33,057 nucleotides of DNA from an uncultured Nodularia sp. (GCA_903911355.1 CAIWDD010000080.1:1-33057), one strand, 5' to 3'. Shown: positions 17,299-24,977, counted from the stretch's first letter. Numbers and translations: made by a program. The notes: generated by a model not told the origin, from the sequence alone.

Positions 17299-17924
17299 CC
17301 GACTCTCAACTTTTGGGTTTTCCATTGCCAAATCACACTTCCATAAAATTCCACGAATAATGTTACAGTCCTCCTTAAGCCATCTTGGTCGAGCTTTTAC
17401 TATTTTCACCACAGCCAAACAAATGTCTACACCAGCGCCTGAAAAAAGTTAGACGGCTCAATGTGTAAAAAAAATAGATAATTGTGCAAGAATTGTTGGA
17501 GTATTTCAGCGGTGGCAATTGCGTAAAACATACCAAAAGTAAAGGGTTAAGTGGATTAGTTGCAAATTTCTGTATTCTTGATAACAAAACAATATTATTT
17601 TTGAATGATTCCTAATTAAAGAGCGATCCCGCTCATTAATTACCCCAGGGTTCTTATAAGTTATTACTTACATCTTCATTGGTTTATCAAGTCAACAAAA
17701 AGACACATTGTATCTTATGTTAGTAAAAAAATATTGATCAATTGCCACCTGAACACACAAGGAAAAGGTAAATTGCGGGAACTCATAAAAAACTGGGAAA
17801 TTCTTCATAAATGTAGCCTCTATGTTACCATCTGGATGGTTTTCAACAGATCATAACTGGTCTTCACGTATAAATACTAACGGCGGTAGCGCCTCTAGAT
17901 TTGGTGGTTGAGGAGAGAATAATA
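17299..17924. other. Long divergent intergenic region between queC and the Gfo/Idh gene
   Basis: About 625 nt with no supported gene. It contains an imperfect inverted repeat at 17614-17641 (12-bp arms AATTAAAGAGCG / CGCTCATTAATT, one mismatch, loop ATCC) not followed by a T-run in either direction. Several A/T-rich blocks (for example around 17590 and 17720) could be promoter DNA for either side. TATAAATACT near 17870 is a possible -10 region for the oxidoreductase. Confidence 0.4.
17911..17915 (+). promoter_or_regulatory. Ribosome binding site deciding the GTG start of the oxidoreductase
   Basis: AGGAG sits nine bases before GTG 17925. No comparable purine run precedes the TTG at 17901 or the in-frame ATG at 17937, although the latter remains possible. 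Confidence 0.6.
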
Positions 17925-19004
17925 GTGCAAGATAGCATGTCAGTGGCAGAACCTTCATATACACAGCGGAATCAAACAAAACCAATTCGCGTAGGCGTAA
18001 TTGGAGTGGGCAACATGGGACAACATCATGCTCGCATACTAAGTTCAATGAAAGATGTTGAATTCGTAGGTGTGTCAGATATTAATGTTGAAAGAGGTTT
18101 AGAAACAGCTAGTAAATACAAGGGACATTTTTTTGAAGATTACTGTGACCTCCTACCCCATGTAGAAGCAGTGTGTATCGCTGTCCCCACCCGCCTGCAT
18201 TACGCAGTAGGTATCAACTGTTTGTTGGCCGGAATTCATGTCTTGATTGAAAAGCCAATTGCTGCGAGCATTTCTGAGGCCGAATCCCTAGTAAATGCGG
18301 CAGCTGATTCTCAGTGTATTCTGCAAGTGGGTCATATTGAGCGTTTCAATCCAGCATTTAAAGAACTCAGTAAAGTGTTAAAAACAGAAAATTTGCTGGC
18401 TCTAGAAGCGCATCGCATGAGTCCTTACTCAGACCGCGCCAATGATGTTTCGGTGGTGCTGGATTTAATGATCCACGACATTGACCTGTTATTAGAACTA
18501 GCTGGTTCTCCAGTGGTGAAGTTAACCGCTAGCGGTACTCATTCGGTGAATTCCGGTTATTTGGATTACGTCACTGCCACCTTGGGCTTTGCTAATGGTA
18601 TTGTTGCCACTTTAACTGCCAGCAAAGTTACCCACCGGAAAATCCGCCGCATAGTGGCTCATTGCAAAAACTCATTTACAGAAGCAGATTTCCTCAAAAA
18701 TGAAATTTTAATTCACCGACAAACTAATAATAATAGTCTGACTGACCATAGACAAGTCCTGTACAGGCAGGATGGTTTGATTGAGAAAGTTTACACCACT
18801 AATGTTCAACCTCTGAGTGCAGAACTAGAGCATTTTATTAATTGCGTCCACGGCGGTAATCAACCTTCGGTAGGTGGTGAACAAGCCCTGAAAGCTCTGA
18901 GATTGGCAAGTTTAATTGAGCAAATGGCATTAGAAGATCGGGTTTTAAAGCCATTAGATTGGGAATCTCACACACGGGTGCAGTCATTGACCCCAACAAT
19001 TTAA
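17925..19004 (+). CDS. Gfo/Idh/MocA family NAD(P)-dependent oxidoreductase
   Basis: About 359 aa from GTG 17925. An N-terminal Rossmann fold (KPIRVGVIGVGNMGQHHAR) with the GxGxxG dinucleotide motif is followed by the family EKP motif (HVLIEKPIAAS) that contributes the catalytic lysine. IHDIDLLLEL carries the conserved His/Asp of the active site. The C-terminal domain is of the GFO_IDH_MocA_C type, ending in a helix (GGEQALKALRLASLIEQM). These enzymes reduce or oxidise sugars or sugar nucleotides. The DVVLDLMIHDIDLL-like region resembles UDP-GlcNAc 3-dehydrogenase relatives, but substrate prediction is not safe. It stands alone, divergent from queC. Confidence 0.9.
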   Translation: MQDSMSVAEPSYTQRNQTKPIRVGVIGVGNMGQHHARILSSMKDVEFVGVSDINVERGLETASKYKGHFFEDYCDLLPHVEAVCIAVPTRLHYAVGINCLLAGIHVLIEKPIAASISEAESLVNAAADSQCILQVGHIERFNPAFKELSKVLKTENLLALEAHRMSPYSDRANDVSVVLDLMIHDIDLLLELAGSPVVKLTASGTHSVNSGYLDYVTATLGFANGIVATLTASKVTHRKIRRIVAHCKNSFTEADFLKNEILIHRQTNNNSLTDHRQVLYRQDGLIEKVYTTNVQPLSAELEHFINCVHGGNQPSVGGEQALKALRLASLIEQMALEDRVLKPLDWESHTRVQSLTPTI

Positions 19005-19293
19005 ACCGGGAACGGGCATGAGGCATGGGGCATAGGAAAACAAACTCTCCCCTGATCTTTGTGCCCTCCCCAGGAAACCAACAAGGAAAAACTCACCTAG
19101 TAACACTAGCCTTTCATCGTCTACTTGAGTAGAATACAACCAGCAATTTCTCAAAAGTCTTCACTCCATGAAACTAAAGTTAGGCTTTGGACTGTTTAAA
19201 GCCAACCCATCAAAGACCAAGTAACAAAGTCAATGTGATTCATGTAACGATTCTCTAGTTGACCCATTTATCTGCTACTATCCAGGAAAGTTG

Positions 19294-19322
19294 TTGAGTA
19301 AAAATGTCGAGAAAAGTATAGC
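19294..19322 (+). promoter_or_regulatory. Candidate sigma-70-type promoter of the ParM-like operon
   Basis: TTGAGT (19294-19299), a 17-bp spacer, and TATAGC (19317-19322). Transcription would start near 19329, giving a leader of about 170 nt that contains the hairpin at 19401-19420. Confidence 0.5.
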
Positions 19323-19400
19323 TGACAATGAATTATGGGAATTGACTAACTCAACCCCCCTAGGAGATCAGGAAAACACTGATTTCATAGGCAAGGTAGC

Positions 19401-19420
19401 AGAGCAATTAATATTGCTCT
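19401..19420 (+). repeat. Perfect inverted repeat in the leader of the ParM-like gene
   Basis: AGAGCAAT-TAAT-ATTGCTCT: 8-bp arms with a 4-nt loop, 77 nt before the ATG and about 72 nt after the predicted transcription start. It could be a binding site for the RHH partner (autoregulation) or an RNA hairpin. It is not followed by a U-run, so it is not a terminator. Confidence 0.6.
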
Positions 19421-19496
19421 CTCTATACTACAAGTCCGCACATTAATTTCTGTCACTCAGGCATTAGTAAAAGTTAAATCAGGATTAGGAGCTTTC

Positions 19497-20642
19497 ATGA
19501 CAGACCAACCTTCCGCAGCTACCCCAATGAATGCCGCCGCCATACCTTTAAATAAGGTGTCAGCATCTACCCCGATGAATACCAACCCTCCTGCTAATAG
19601 GTCAAGTATTAGCGGCAAAAATATTCTCAGTGTTGATTTAGGTAGAACTTCTACTAAAACTTGTATTAACCGTGAACCAGCTGATGTAGCTTTCATACCT
19701 GCCAACGTTAAGAAAATGTCTATGGAAGAGGTTAAAAGCGGCGTTTTTGAAGCCAAGGCTACTGACCCTCTCATGGATTTATGGCTGGAGTATCAAGGTA
19801 ATGGATATGCTATTGGTCAGCTAGCAGCGGACTTTGGGGCCAATTTAGGTGTTGGCCAGTCTAAAGTAGAAGATGCACTAGTCAAGGTTTTGGCCTGTGC
19901 TGGCTACTTTAAACTCAAAGATGAAATCTCCGTCATCATGGGTCTGCCTTTCCTGTCTTTAGAACAATTTGAAAAGGAAAAAGCTCAGTTAACCAGTCAA
20001 GTTACTGGACCTCATGTGATGAACTTCCGAGGGGAATCCGTATCGCTCAATATTAACAAGGTTTGGGTCATGCCAGAAGGATATGGTAGTCTCCTCTGGT
20101 CTGAAGCTCAACCTAAGACAGGCGCTAGGGTTCCAGATTTCACCAAAATCTCCGTCGCAATTGTTGATATCGGACATCAAACCATTGATATGTTAATGGT
20201 AGATAACTTCCGTTTTGCCCGCGCTGCTTCTCAAAGTGAAGAATTTGGCATGAACAAGTTCTATGAAATGGTAGCCGCCGAAATAGAGGGATCTGATAGT
20301 CAATCTTTAGCCCTGATTTCTGCTGTCAATAAACCCAAAGGTGAACGCTTCTATCGTCCTAAAGGTGCCAGCAAGCCCACTAACCTGGATGATTTTCTAC
20401 CTAACCTCATAGAAATGTTTTCTCGAGATATTTGTCATCGTGTCTTAGCTTGGATACCAGAGCGGGTCACTGATGTCATTATCACTGGAGGCGGTGGTGA
20501 ATTTTTCTGGGACGACGTTCAACGTTTACTCAAGGAAGCCCAAATAAATGCCCATTTATCCGCCCCTTCCCGCCAGGCTAATAGCTTGGGGCAATACATT
20601 TATGGAGAGGCGCAATTGTCCGGTCGATCTGCTAGGTCTTAA
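19497..20642 (+). CDS. ParM/StbA-family actin-like ATPase
   Basis: 381 aa, soluble. After a polar N-terminal extension (about 1-40, with the segment S/A-x-TPMN twice) comes an actin fold. Phosphate-1 is SVDLGRTSTKT (D47), phosphate-2 is VDIGHQTIDML (near 222), and the adenosine loop is VIITGGGGEFFWDDV (near 326-340). This fits plasmid segregation actins (ParM/Alp7A type) better than MreB, DnaK or FtsA. ParM filaments push DNA apart when bound through ParR to a centromere. AGGAG lies five bases before the ATG. The next gene follows after five bases and encodes an RHH-like protein, the place ParR occupies in type II partition operons. The setting appears chromosomal, so DNA segregation, cytoskeletal or septum-related roles are all open. 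Confidence 0.88.
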   Translation: MTDQPSAATPMNAAAIPLNKVSASTPMNTNPPANRSSISGKNILSVDLGRTSTKTCINREPADVAFIPANVKKMSMEEVKSGVFEAKATDPLMDLWLEYQGNGYAIGQLAADFGANLGVGQSKVEDALVKVLACAGYFKLKDEISVIMGLPFLSLEQFEKEKAQLTSQVTGPHVMNFRGESVSLNINKVWVMPEGYGSLLWSEAQPKTGARVPDFTKISVAIVDIGHQTIDMLMVDNFRFARAASQSEEFGMNKFYEMVAAEIEGSDSQSLALISAVNKPKGERFYRPKGASKPTNLDDFLPNLIEMFSRDICHRVLAWIPERVTDVIITGGGGEFFWDDVQRLLKEAQINAHLSAPSRQANSLGQYIYGEAQLSGRSARS

Positions 20643-20647
20643 AACTG

Positions 20648-21127
20648 ATGTTCCAATGGCCAAAAAAGGTAGTTAAATCGGTCACCTTCAACCCATCGGT
20701 TGCCGATGAAAGCTTGTTAGCAGTTGTAGAGGATTGTCTGGAAAGATTGCCTGATAAAACTTTTAGCGACATCTGTAAGCAGGCTCTATGGCAATCTTTG
20801 TGTATACCGGAGACTGTAAAACCTAGTCCAAAAACAGTAGCAACAGATTCACTAGAAAAAAAAATCGATGAGTTGCAAACTCAAGTGGCTGAGCTAGAGG
20901 AACGTTTTTTCGCAAAACAATCTCATCGTTTGGAGACTATGGAATGTCATATTTTGCAACTTACGCAACAAATGGCATATGTAGTAAATATGCTTAGTGA
21001 GCGTTCAATGATTGAGTCTCCAAGCACACCAGATATATCAGTATCATATACTACTGATGAGCATCAACCCCCAGAAGAGGTTGATCCCGTGCTCCAACGC
21101 CTAAGTCAGTTTCTGGATGACTTTTAA
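20648..21127 (+). CDS. Small protein with RHH-like N-terminus and coiled coil, putative ParR-like partner of the actin
   Basis: 159 aa. Residues 8-52 (KVVKSVTFNP, then helix ADESLLAVVEDCLERLP, turn DKT, helix FSDICKQALWQSL) have the strand-helix-helix pattern of ribbon-helix-helix DNA-binding proteins. Residues 67-118 (SLEKKIDELQTQVAELEERF...) have heptad spacing of a coiled coil, and the tail is acidic with a final QRLSQFLDDF segment. ParR proteins combine an N-terminal RHH fold with a C-terminal part contacting ParM, so the arrangement fits, but I recognise no specific family. The start is five bases after the actin stop and a terminator lies 60 nt downstream, so the two genes form a closed two-gene operon. 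Confidence 0.85.
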   Translation: MFQWPKKVVKSVTFNPSVADESLLAVVEDCLERLPDKTFSDICKQALWQSLCIPETVKPSPKTVATDSLEKKIDELQTQVAELEERFFAKQSHRLETMECHILQLTQQMAYVVNMLSERSMIESPSTPDISVSYTTDEHQPPEEVDPVLQRLSQFLDDF

Positions 21128-21186
21128 ATAATTACCTGTAATTTCCCTCGGCTCTATAGCCCGGGTCACTAAGCAAGTCAAACACC

Positions 21187-21246
21187 AACATCCTTAAGAC
21201 GTTTTTTGGACTATCCGAGAAAATCTTGGGGATGTTTTATTTTTTA
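21187..21246 (+). terminator. Strong rho-independent terminator of the ParM-like operon
   Basis: A long hairpin: AACATCCTTAAGA (21187-21199) pairs with TCTTGGGGATGTT (21224-21236) with two G-U pairs. Inside, TTTTTTGG pairs with CCGAGAAA around loop ACTAT. A T-rich tail TTATTTTTT follows. It closes the operon about 60 nt after the last stop codon. Confidence 0.8.
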
Positions 21247-21700
21247 AAATAATTCACTTGATGTGTACGTAATAATTCCCAGCTTAAAGGATATTGATTA
21301 GTATAAAATTTGATATGTTGCTTCTTTGATCTAGAAACTGACCCGGAGTGGGAAGTGGGCTAACCAAGAACACCTTTTCCTAGTTTTGACTCTTCTCCAT
21401 ACCCTAGGAAATTAATTGTCAACTTCGGATATTACCCCTCAAATATATAATTTTCTTTAAGAGTTATTAAGAAATTCTTATTAAAAAATATTGCAATAAC
21501 TTGATTTATTTGTTACTGTGTGTATGGCAACAACGCTGATGAACGCTCTGAGATTTAGGAGAGAAAAACCTATGAGCTATATTCACTCCGGCAATTGTGT
21601 GAAATTTTGATTGTTAATCTGACTGAAAACCCAGGTATTTGTGCCTTTTAGTCCAGGAATATTTCGTTGCCACAAGCTTATTTACCAACGACTGATTATT
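21247..21700 (+). promoter_or_regulatory. Upstream part of the SDR leader with candidate promoter
   Basis: Intergenic DNA. TAAGAA-A-TTCTTA and neighbouring TTAAGAG/TTAAGAA words form a symmetric AT-rich block around 21456-21485. Immediately downstream TTGCAA (21491-21496), a 17-bp spacer and TACTGT (21514-21519) form a promoter candidate, with a start near 21526. That gives the SDR gene a leader of about 265 nt. No gene other than the short ORF listed separately is seen. Confidence 0.4.
21572..21610 (+). CDS. Possible 12-codon leader ORF with strong ribosome binding site
   Basis: ATG at 21572, stop TGA at 21608-21610, product MSYIHSGNCVKF. AGGAGAG (21557-21563) lies eight bases upstream, a better ribosome binding site than most genes in this window have. 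It falls in the long leader of the SDR gene, upstream of a predicted RNA structure, so a regulatory leader peptide or a small protein is possible. Nothing in the peptide points to a codon-run attenuator. It may be chance. Confidence 0.35.
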   Translation: MSYIHSGNCVKF

Positions 21701-21769
21701 TGTCTTACCCTGTCCAAGCTAGTAGCTCTGATTGTGTCTATCCGCAATCACTAAGACTAGGGTAAGACA
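21701..21769 (+). ncRNA. Candidate structured RNA element in the SDR leader
   Basis: Outer stem TGTCTTACCCT (21701-21711) with AGGGTAAGACA (21759-21769), 11 bp perfect. Inside lie a small AGCTA/TAGCT hairpin (about 21717-21727) and TGATTGTG / CGCAATCA (21729-21736 / 21743-21750) with one G-U pair and loop TCTATC. The result is a three-way-junction-like fold. It ends seven bases before the GGAGG ribosome binding site (21777-21781) of the SDR. No known riboswitch consensus was recognised. Confidence 0.55.
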
Positions 21770-21790
21770 CCATTTTGGAGGTCATAACCG

Positions 21791-22642
21791 ATGAATATTC
21801 GAGGTAAAGTCGCTCTGATTACTGGGGCTTCCCGTGGTATTGGTAAGGCGATCGCTCTGAGGCTGGCCCAACAAGGCATCAAGCGGTTGATATTAGTAGC
21901 ACGCGATGGGCAAAAATTAACCGCCGTCGCTAACCAAATCGAAGCCATGGGCGTAGAAGCCGAAATTTTGTGCATTGATTTAACAAAAACAATTGAAGTT
22001 AATATTGCCGTTGCCCAATTGTGGCGCAACTATGGCCCAATTCATCTCCTGGTTAATTGTGCGGGCGTAGCATATCAAACCTCATTTTTACAGACCAAGC
22101 TGCCCCAAGTTCAAGAAGAAATCTCGGTGAATTTATTGGGAATGTACAACCTCACCAGCCTTATAGCCCGGCGGATGGTCAGCCAAAAACAAGGAACAAT
22201 CGTTAATGTGTCAAGTTTGATGGGGAAAGTAGCAGCACCGACAATGGCCACTTACTCAGCTACCAAGTTTGCCATCTTAGGATTTACCCAAGCCTTACGC
22301 CGCGAACTGGCTGAACATAACATCCGAGTCCTCGCCTTATTACCTTCCCTCACAGACACAGATATGGCGCGGGACTTAAAATTATTTCGCTGGGTGATCC
22401 CTATGAGTTCCGAAGCAGTAGCACAAGTACTCGTCTCTGGATTGCAAAAAGATACACCAGAAATTTTAGTAGGTTGGCAAAGTCATTTAGCCGTGTGGTG
22501 TCAACGCTTGGCCCCTTGGTTACTAGAGATAATTTTACAAATCGCCACTCCGCCAACCTTGACAAAACCACAGCCTCCGGCAAAACCCAGTTTCATGACC
22601 AAAATTTATCGTTTTAGCGATTTATTATGGTCAAAAACATAA
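21791..22642 (+). CDS. Short-chain dehydrogenase/reductase (SDR, classical type)
   Basis: 283 aa. NAD(P)-binding TGASRGIG (11-18), NCAG (89-92), and the catalytic tetrad N114, S141/S142, Y155 and K159 (YSATK) are all present. The C-terminus is extended by about 35 residues with a hydrophobic stretch (WLLEIILQIATPPT) and a Pro-rich turn, suggesting membrane contact, as in SDRs acting on lipids or hydrophobic substrates. The substrate is not predictable. The start has GGAGG nine bases upstream and is preceded by a long structured leader, unusual for this class. It is probably monocistronic; the GH57 gene follows after 264 nt. Confidence 0.92.
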   Translation: MNIRGKVALITGASRGIGKAIALRLAQQGIKRLILVARDGQKLTAVANQIEAMGVEAEILCIDLTKTIEVNIAVAQLWRNYGPIHLLVNCAGVAYQTSFLQTKLPQVQEEISVNLLGMYNLTSLIARRMVSQKQGTIVNVSSLMGKVAAPTMATYSATKFAILGFTQALRRELAEHNIRVLALLPSLTDTDMARDLKLFRWVIPMSSEAVAQVLVSGLQKDTPEILVGWQSHLAVWCQRLAPWLLEIILQIATPPTLTKPQPPAKPSFMTKIYRFSDLLWSKT

Positions 22643-22677
22643 ATTATCTCTCCAGTTAAATTCTCACAATTTCATAC

Positions 22678-22746
22678 TGCGGTCAATAAATTTTACCTTT
22701 GAGATCAAAAGGCCAACATTCCCAAAAATAGAACCTATTGACCGCA
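22678..22746 (+). repeat. 11-bp inverted repeat upstream of the GH57 gene
   Basis: TGCGGTCAATA (22678-22688) and TATTGACCGCA (22736-22746) are exact reverse complements separated by 47 nt. They lie between the SDR stop and the GH57 start. This could be a terminator-like stem, a paired operator or the ends of a small palindromic element. Confidence 0.55.
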
Positions 22747-22906
22747 ATTCGCGCTCATTTACCCCAAGCTCACCAATAATTCGTATTTTCCGCAGAAGAG
22801 CAACAAACTTCATAACCGACTCAAACAAAAAGATGGGAATATCTTTGTAAGACCGCACCGATGATAATTAGCGCATTGTTGCCCATCTCGTAGTTGTTCA
22901 GGGAAA

Positions 22907-24430
22907 ATGAAATTGCCTACCACACTTACTTCTGTGCCGGAAATCATAGACGACTTGCCCAATATTTCTGGTTGGGAAACAGAAGTCTTCTCTGTAGTTA
23001 ACCATGATGCGCCTGTATTTTTACCCTCAACAAATATCCGCTTAGAGGATGTAAACGCAGTCTTTGCCATCGCCCTACATATGCACCAGCCAACCATACC
23101 AGCTGGACCCGATGGCGGATTAATCAGCAATCTGCAATATATGTTTGAACATTCTCACGAAGGGGATAACCATAACGCCGCAGCTTTCGCCTATTGTTAC
23201 AGCCGTATGGGGGACATGATCCCCGAACTTGTCCATCAAGGTTGCAATCCCCGTGTGATGTTGGATTACTCTGGTAATCTTTTGTGGGGACTCAGACAAA
23301 TGGGACGTAAGGATATTTTGGATAATCTCAAACGAATCACCTGCAATCCCACCTATCAACCTTATGTAGAATGGCTCGGGACAATGTGGGGTCATGCTGT
23401 CATTCCTTCCACACCCATACCCGATATTAAATTGCATATCCTGGCATGGCAACATCACTTTGCTGCCATCTTTGGCTGGCCAGCATTAGCAAGAGTCAAA
23501 GGATTTTCCCCCCCAGAAATGCACCTACCAAATCACCCGGATACTTTATTTGCATTTGTCAAAGCTCTCAAGGAATGTGGCTATCGTTGGTTACTTGTAC
23601 AAGAACATTCTGTAGAAACAATTAGCGGTGAATCTCTCACCCATAAGCACTTACCACATCGTCTGATAGCCCGCAATTCTCAAGGTGAAACAATTAGTAT
23701 TACAGCCCTGATTAAAACCCAAGGTTCAGATACCAAATTAGTGGCTCAGATGCAGCCTTACTATGAAGCCAAAACTTTAGCTAAACAACAAGTAGCAAAT
23801 ATCATAATACCACCAATAGTTAGCCAAATTGGCGATGGTGAAAATGGTGGTGTGATGATGAATGAATTTCCCAGTGCTTTCAAACAAGCTTGGAAAGATA
23901 TGGTAAATCAAGGAGGAGGTAAATCTGGGGTTGTTGGGGTCTGTGGTACAGAATACTTAGAATTATTAGCAGCCGCTGGTTGTCAAACCAAAGACTATCC
24001 CACCTGTCAGCCACTAGGACAACATCAAATTTGGCAGCGACTTTCACCCGAAAACTGCAAACCTGATGGCTGGCGTGGCGTAGCCATAACTGTAGAAATT
24101 GCCATTCAAGAATTAAAGCAAATCAATCCTAACTTTCACATGGATGGAGCCTCATGGACTAATCATATTAGTTGGGTAACAGGATATGAAAATGTGCTCT
24201 CACCCATGCATAAATTAAGCAGTTTATTTCATCAAAAGGTTGAGAATATATTGCCCACTAATTCAGTGGAATACCGTAATCTCCTTTTACATAACCTTTT
24301 GCTACAAACGAGCTGTTTTCGCTACTGGGGACAAGGTTCATGGACAGACTATGCGCGTAATATTTACCAAAGGGGAGAAAACTTGGTGCAAATGCTCTGT
24401 GACTCTGATAATTCACCCGACTTGGTTTGA
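22907..24430 (+). CDS. Glycoside hydrolase family 57 protein
   Basis: 507 aa. After about 45 variable residues the GH57 barrel starts with AIALHMHQP (56-62, motif 1). It continues through MLDYSGNLLWGL (motif 2 region), WGHAVIPSTPIPD, and KGFSPPEMHLPNH, which contains the candidate nucleophile Glu of motif 3. A later VCGTEYLELL segment follows. GH57 enzymes act on alpha-glucans (amylase, amylopullulanase, branching and 4-alpha-glucanotransferase), so a role in glycogen metabolism is likely, without further resolution. It is probably cytosolic (no signal peptide). An oddity is that codons at 24065-24090 coincide with a dispersed non-coding repeat. Confidence 0.92.
   Translation: MKLPTTLTSVPEIIDDLPNISGWETEVFSVVNHDAPVFLPSTNIRLEDVNAVFAIALHMHQPTIPAGPDGGLISNLQYMFEHSHEGDNHNAAAFAYCYSRMGDMIPELVHQGCNPRVMLDYSGNLLWGLRQMGRKDILDNLKRITCNPTYQPYVEWLGTMWGHAVIPSTPIPDIKLHILAWQHHFAAIFGWPALARVKGFSPPEMHLPNHPDTLFAFVKALKECGYRWLLVQEHSVETISGESLTHKHLPHRLIARNSQGETISITALIKTQGSDTKLVAQMQPYYEAKTLAKQQVANIIIPPIVSQIGDGENGGVMMNEFPSAFKQAWKDMVNQGGGKSGVVGVCGTEYLELLAAAGCQTKDYPTCQPLGQHQIWQRLSPENCKPDGWRGVAITVEIAIQELKQINPNFHMDGASWTNHISWVTGYENVLSPMHKLSSLFHQKVENILPTNSVEYRNLLLHNLLLQTSCFRYWGQGSWTDYARNIYQRGENLVQMLCDSDNSPDLV
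24065..24090 (+). repeat. Dispersed repeat copy inside the GH57 coding sequence
   Basis: The 26-nt stretch contains GGCGTGGCGTAGCCATAAC and differs at one position from an intergenic copy at 28646-28671. In the gene it is read as D-G-W-R-G-V-A-I-T. GGCGTAGCC-type short palindromes are common dispersed repeats in Nostoc-like genomes. Confidence 0.7.
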
Positions 24431-24977
24431 CACCCCCCTTGTCTAAAGACCTACCGTTAATTTCATGTGGTTAAGGTAGACAACCGCGGGTATGACTTGT
24501 ACTGACTTTGTGGAAGTATGCCCACCACACAAGAGTTTTACGAGGATTTGAAGTAATTTAATTTTTTGTGTGTACACCCCAGAGCTTTCAAGGAGGGGAG
24601 ATGTTAACGCGGAATATTTAAACAGTATGAACAGTTTATGAAATTTCAGGTAAGATGACATCCTGAGCGAGTAGCTCAAACCAAGTATAAACATCAGTCC
24701 ATGAAATCTCACCCTGCTAGATATTTATTCCCCCAAACTCGGAACAATTTCAGCAAGGGGACAATCTGACTATCAGTCAGCATCAGTAAATGCACACATT
24801 TGAGCAAAACTATCCACAACTCCCTAGCCTTCATCATCCCTTAAGGGTAACTAGAAACAAAACACTACTTTCCTGTTCCCATAAGCCTGATTTACCCATA
24901 GATGCTTTTGATCCCCATTCCGATAGAATGTTTAAACATAACCTAAAAACTTTCAAACGCTGTTGACTGCGACACCC
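24431..24977. other. Long intergenic region upstream of the permease
   Basis: No gene is supported. It holds a stem CTACCGTTAA / TTAAGGTAG (about 24461-24479, one bulge) just after the GH57 stop, possibly its terminator without U-run. It also holds the dispersed repeat copy at 24516-24540, a 6-bp palindrome CTGACT-ATC-AGTCAG at 24766-24780, and TGTTTAAACA near 24929. None forms a convincing Zur or Fur box. Confidence 0.4.
24516..24540 (+). repeat. Dispersed intergenic repeat, copy 2
   Basis: TGCCCACCACACAAGAGTTT matches the copy at 3968-3991 with few differences; both are intergenic and in the same orientation. Confidence 0.4.

Larger units (their letters stand above)
19005..19496. other. 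492-nt leader and promoter region of the ParM-like operon
   Basis: No gene seen. It opens with three heptamer copies GGGCATG-AGGCATG-GGGCATA (19014-19034). A stem GGCTTT/AAAGCC lies within 19182-19202. A promoter candidate is at 19294-19322 and a perfect hairpin at 19401-19420. Loosely similar CAAAGACC / CAAAGTCA words occur around 19210-19232. I found no clean set of long iterons like a plasmid parC, so a centromere-like site is only a possibility. Confidence 0.4.

Noticed and set aside
17299-17418. 40-residue N-terminal extension of QueC
   Set aside because: QueC proteins start at M-K-A-V-x-L-L-S-G-G-L-D-S; the extension has no family similarity and the inner ATG has GAGAG upstream.
17299-17600. 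preQ1 riboswitch before queC
   Set aside because: No preQ1 aptamer sequence could be found on the minus strand of the leader.
19005-19496. parC-like iteron array
   Set aside because: Only weak, irregular similarities between short words; no regular direct repeats of about 10-11 bp.
22664-22858. 64-codon minus-strand frame between the SDR and GH57 genes
   Set aside because: It covers the inverted repeat at 22678-22746, has no ribosome binding site seen and resembles no known family; probably chance.
24431-24977. Zur or Fur box before the permease
   Set aside because: Only short unrelated palindromes are present; none matches the expected TGATAATCATTATCA-like pattern.
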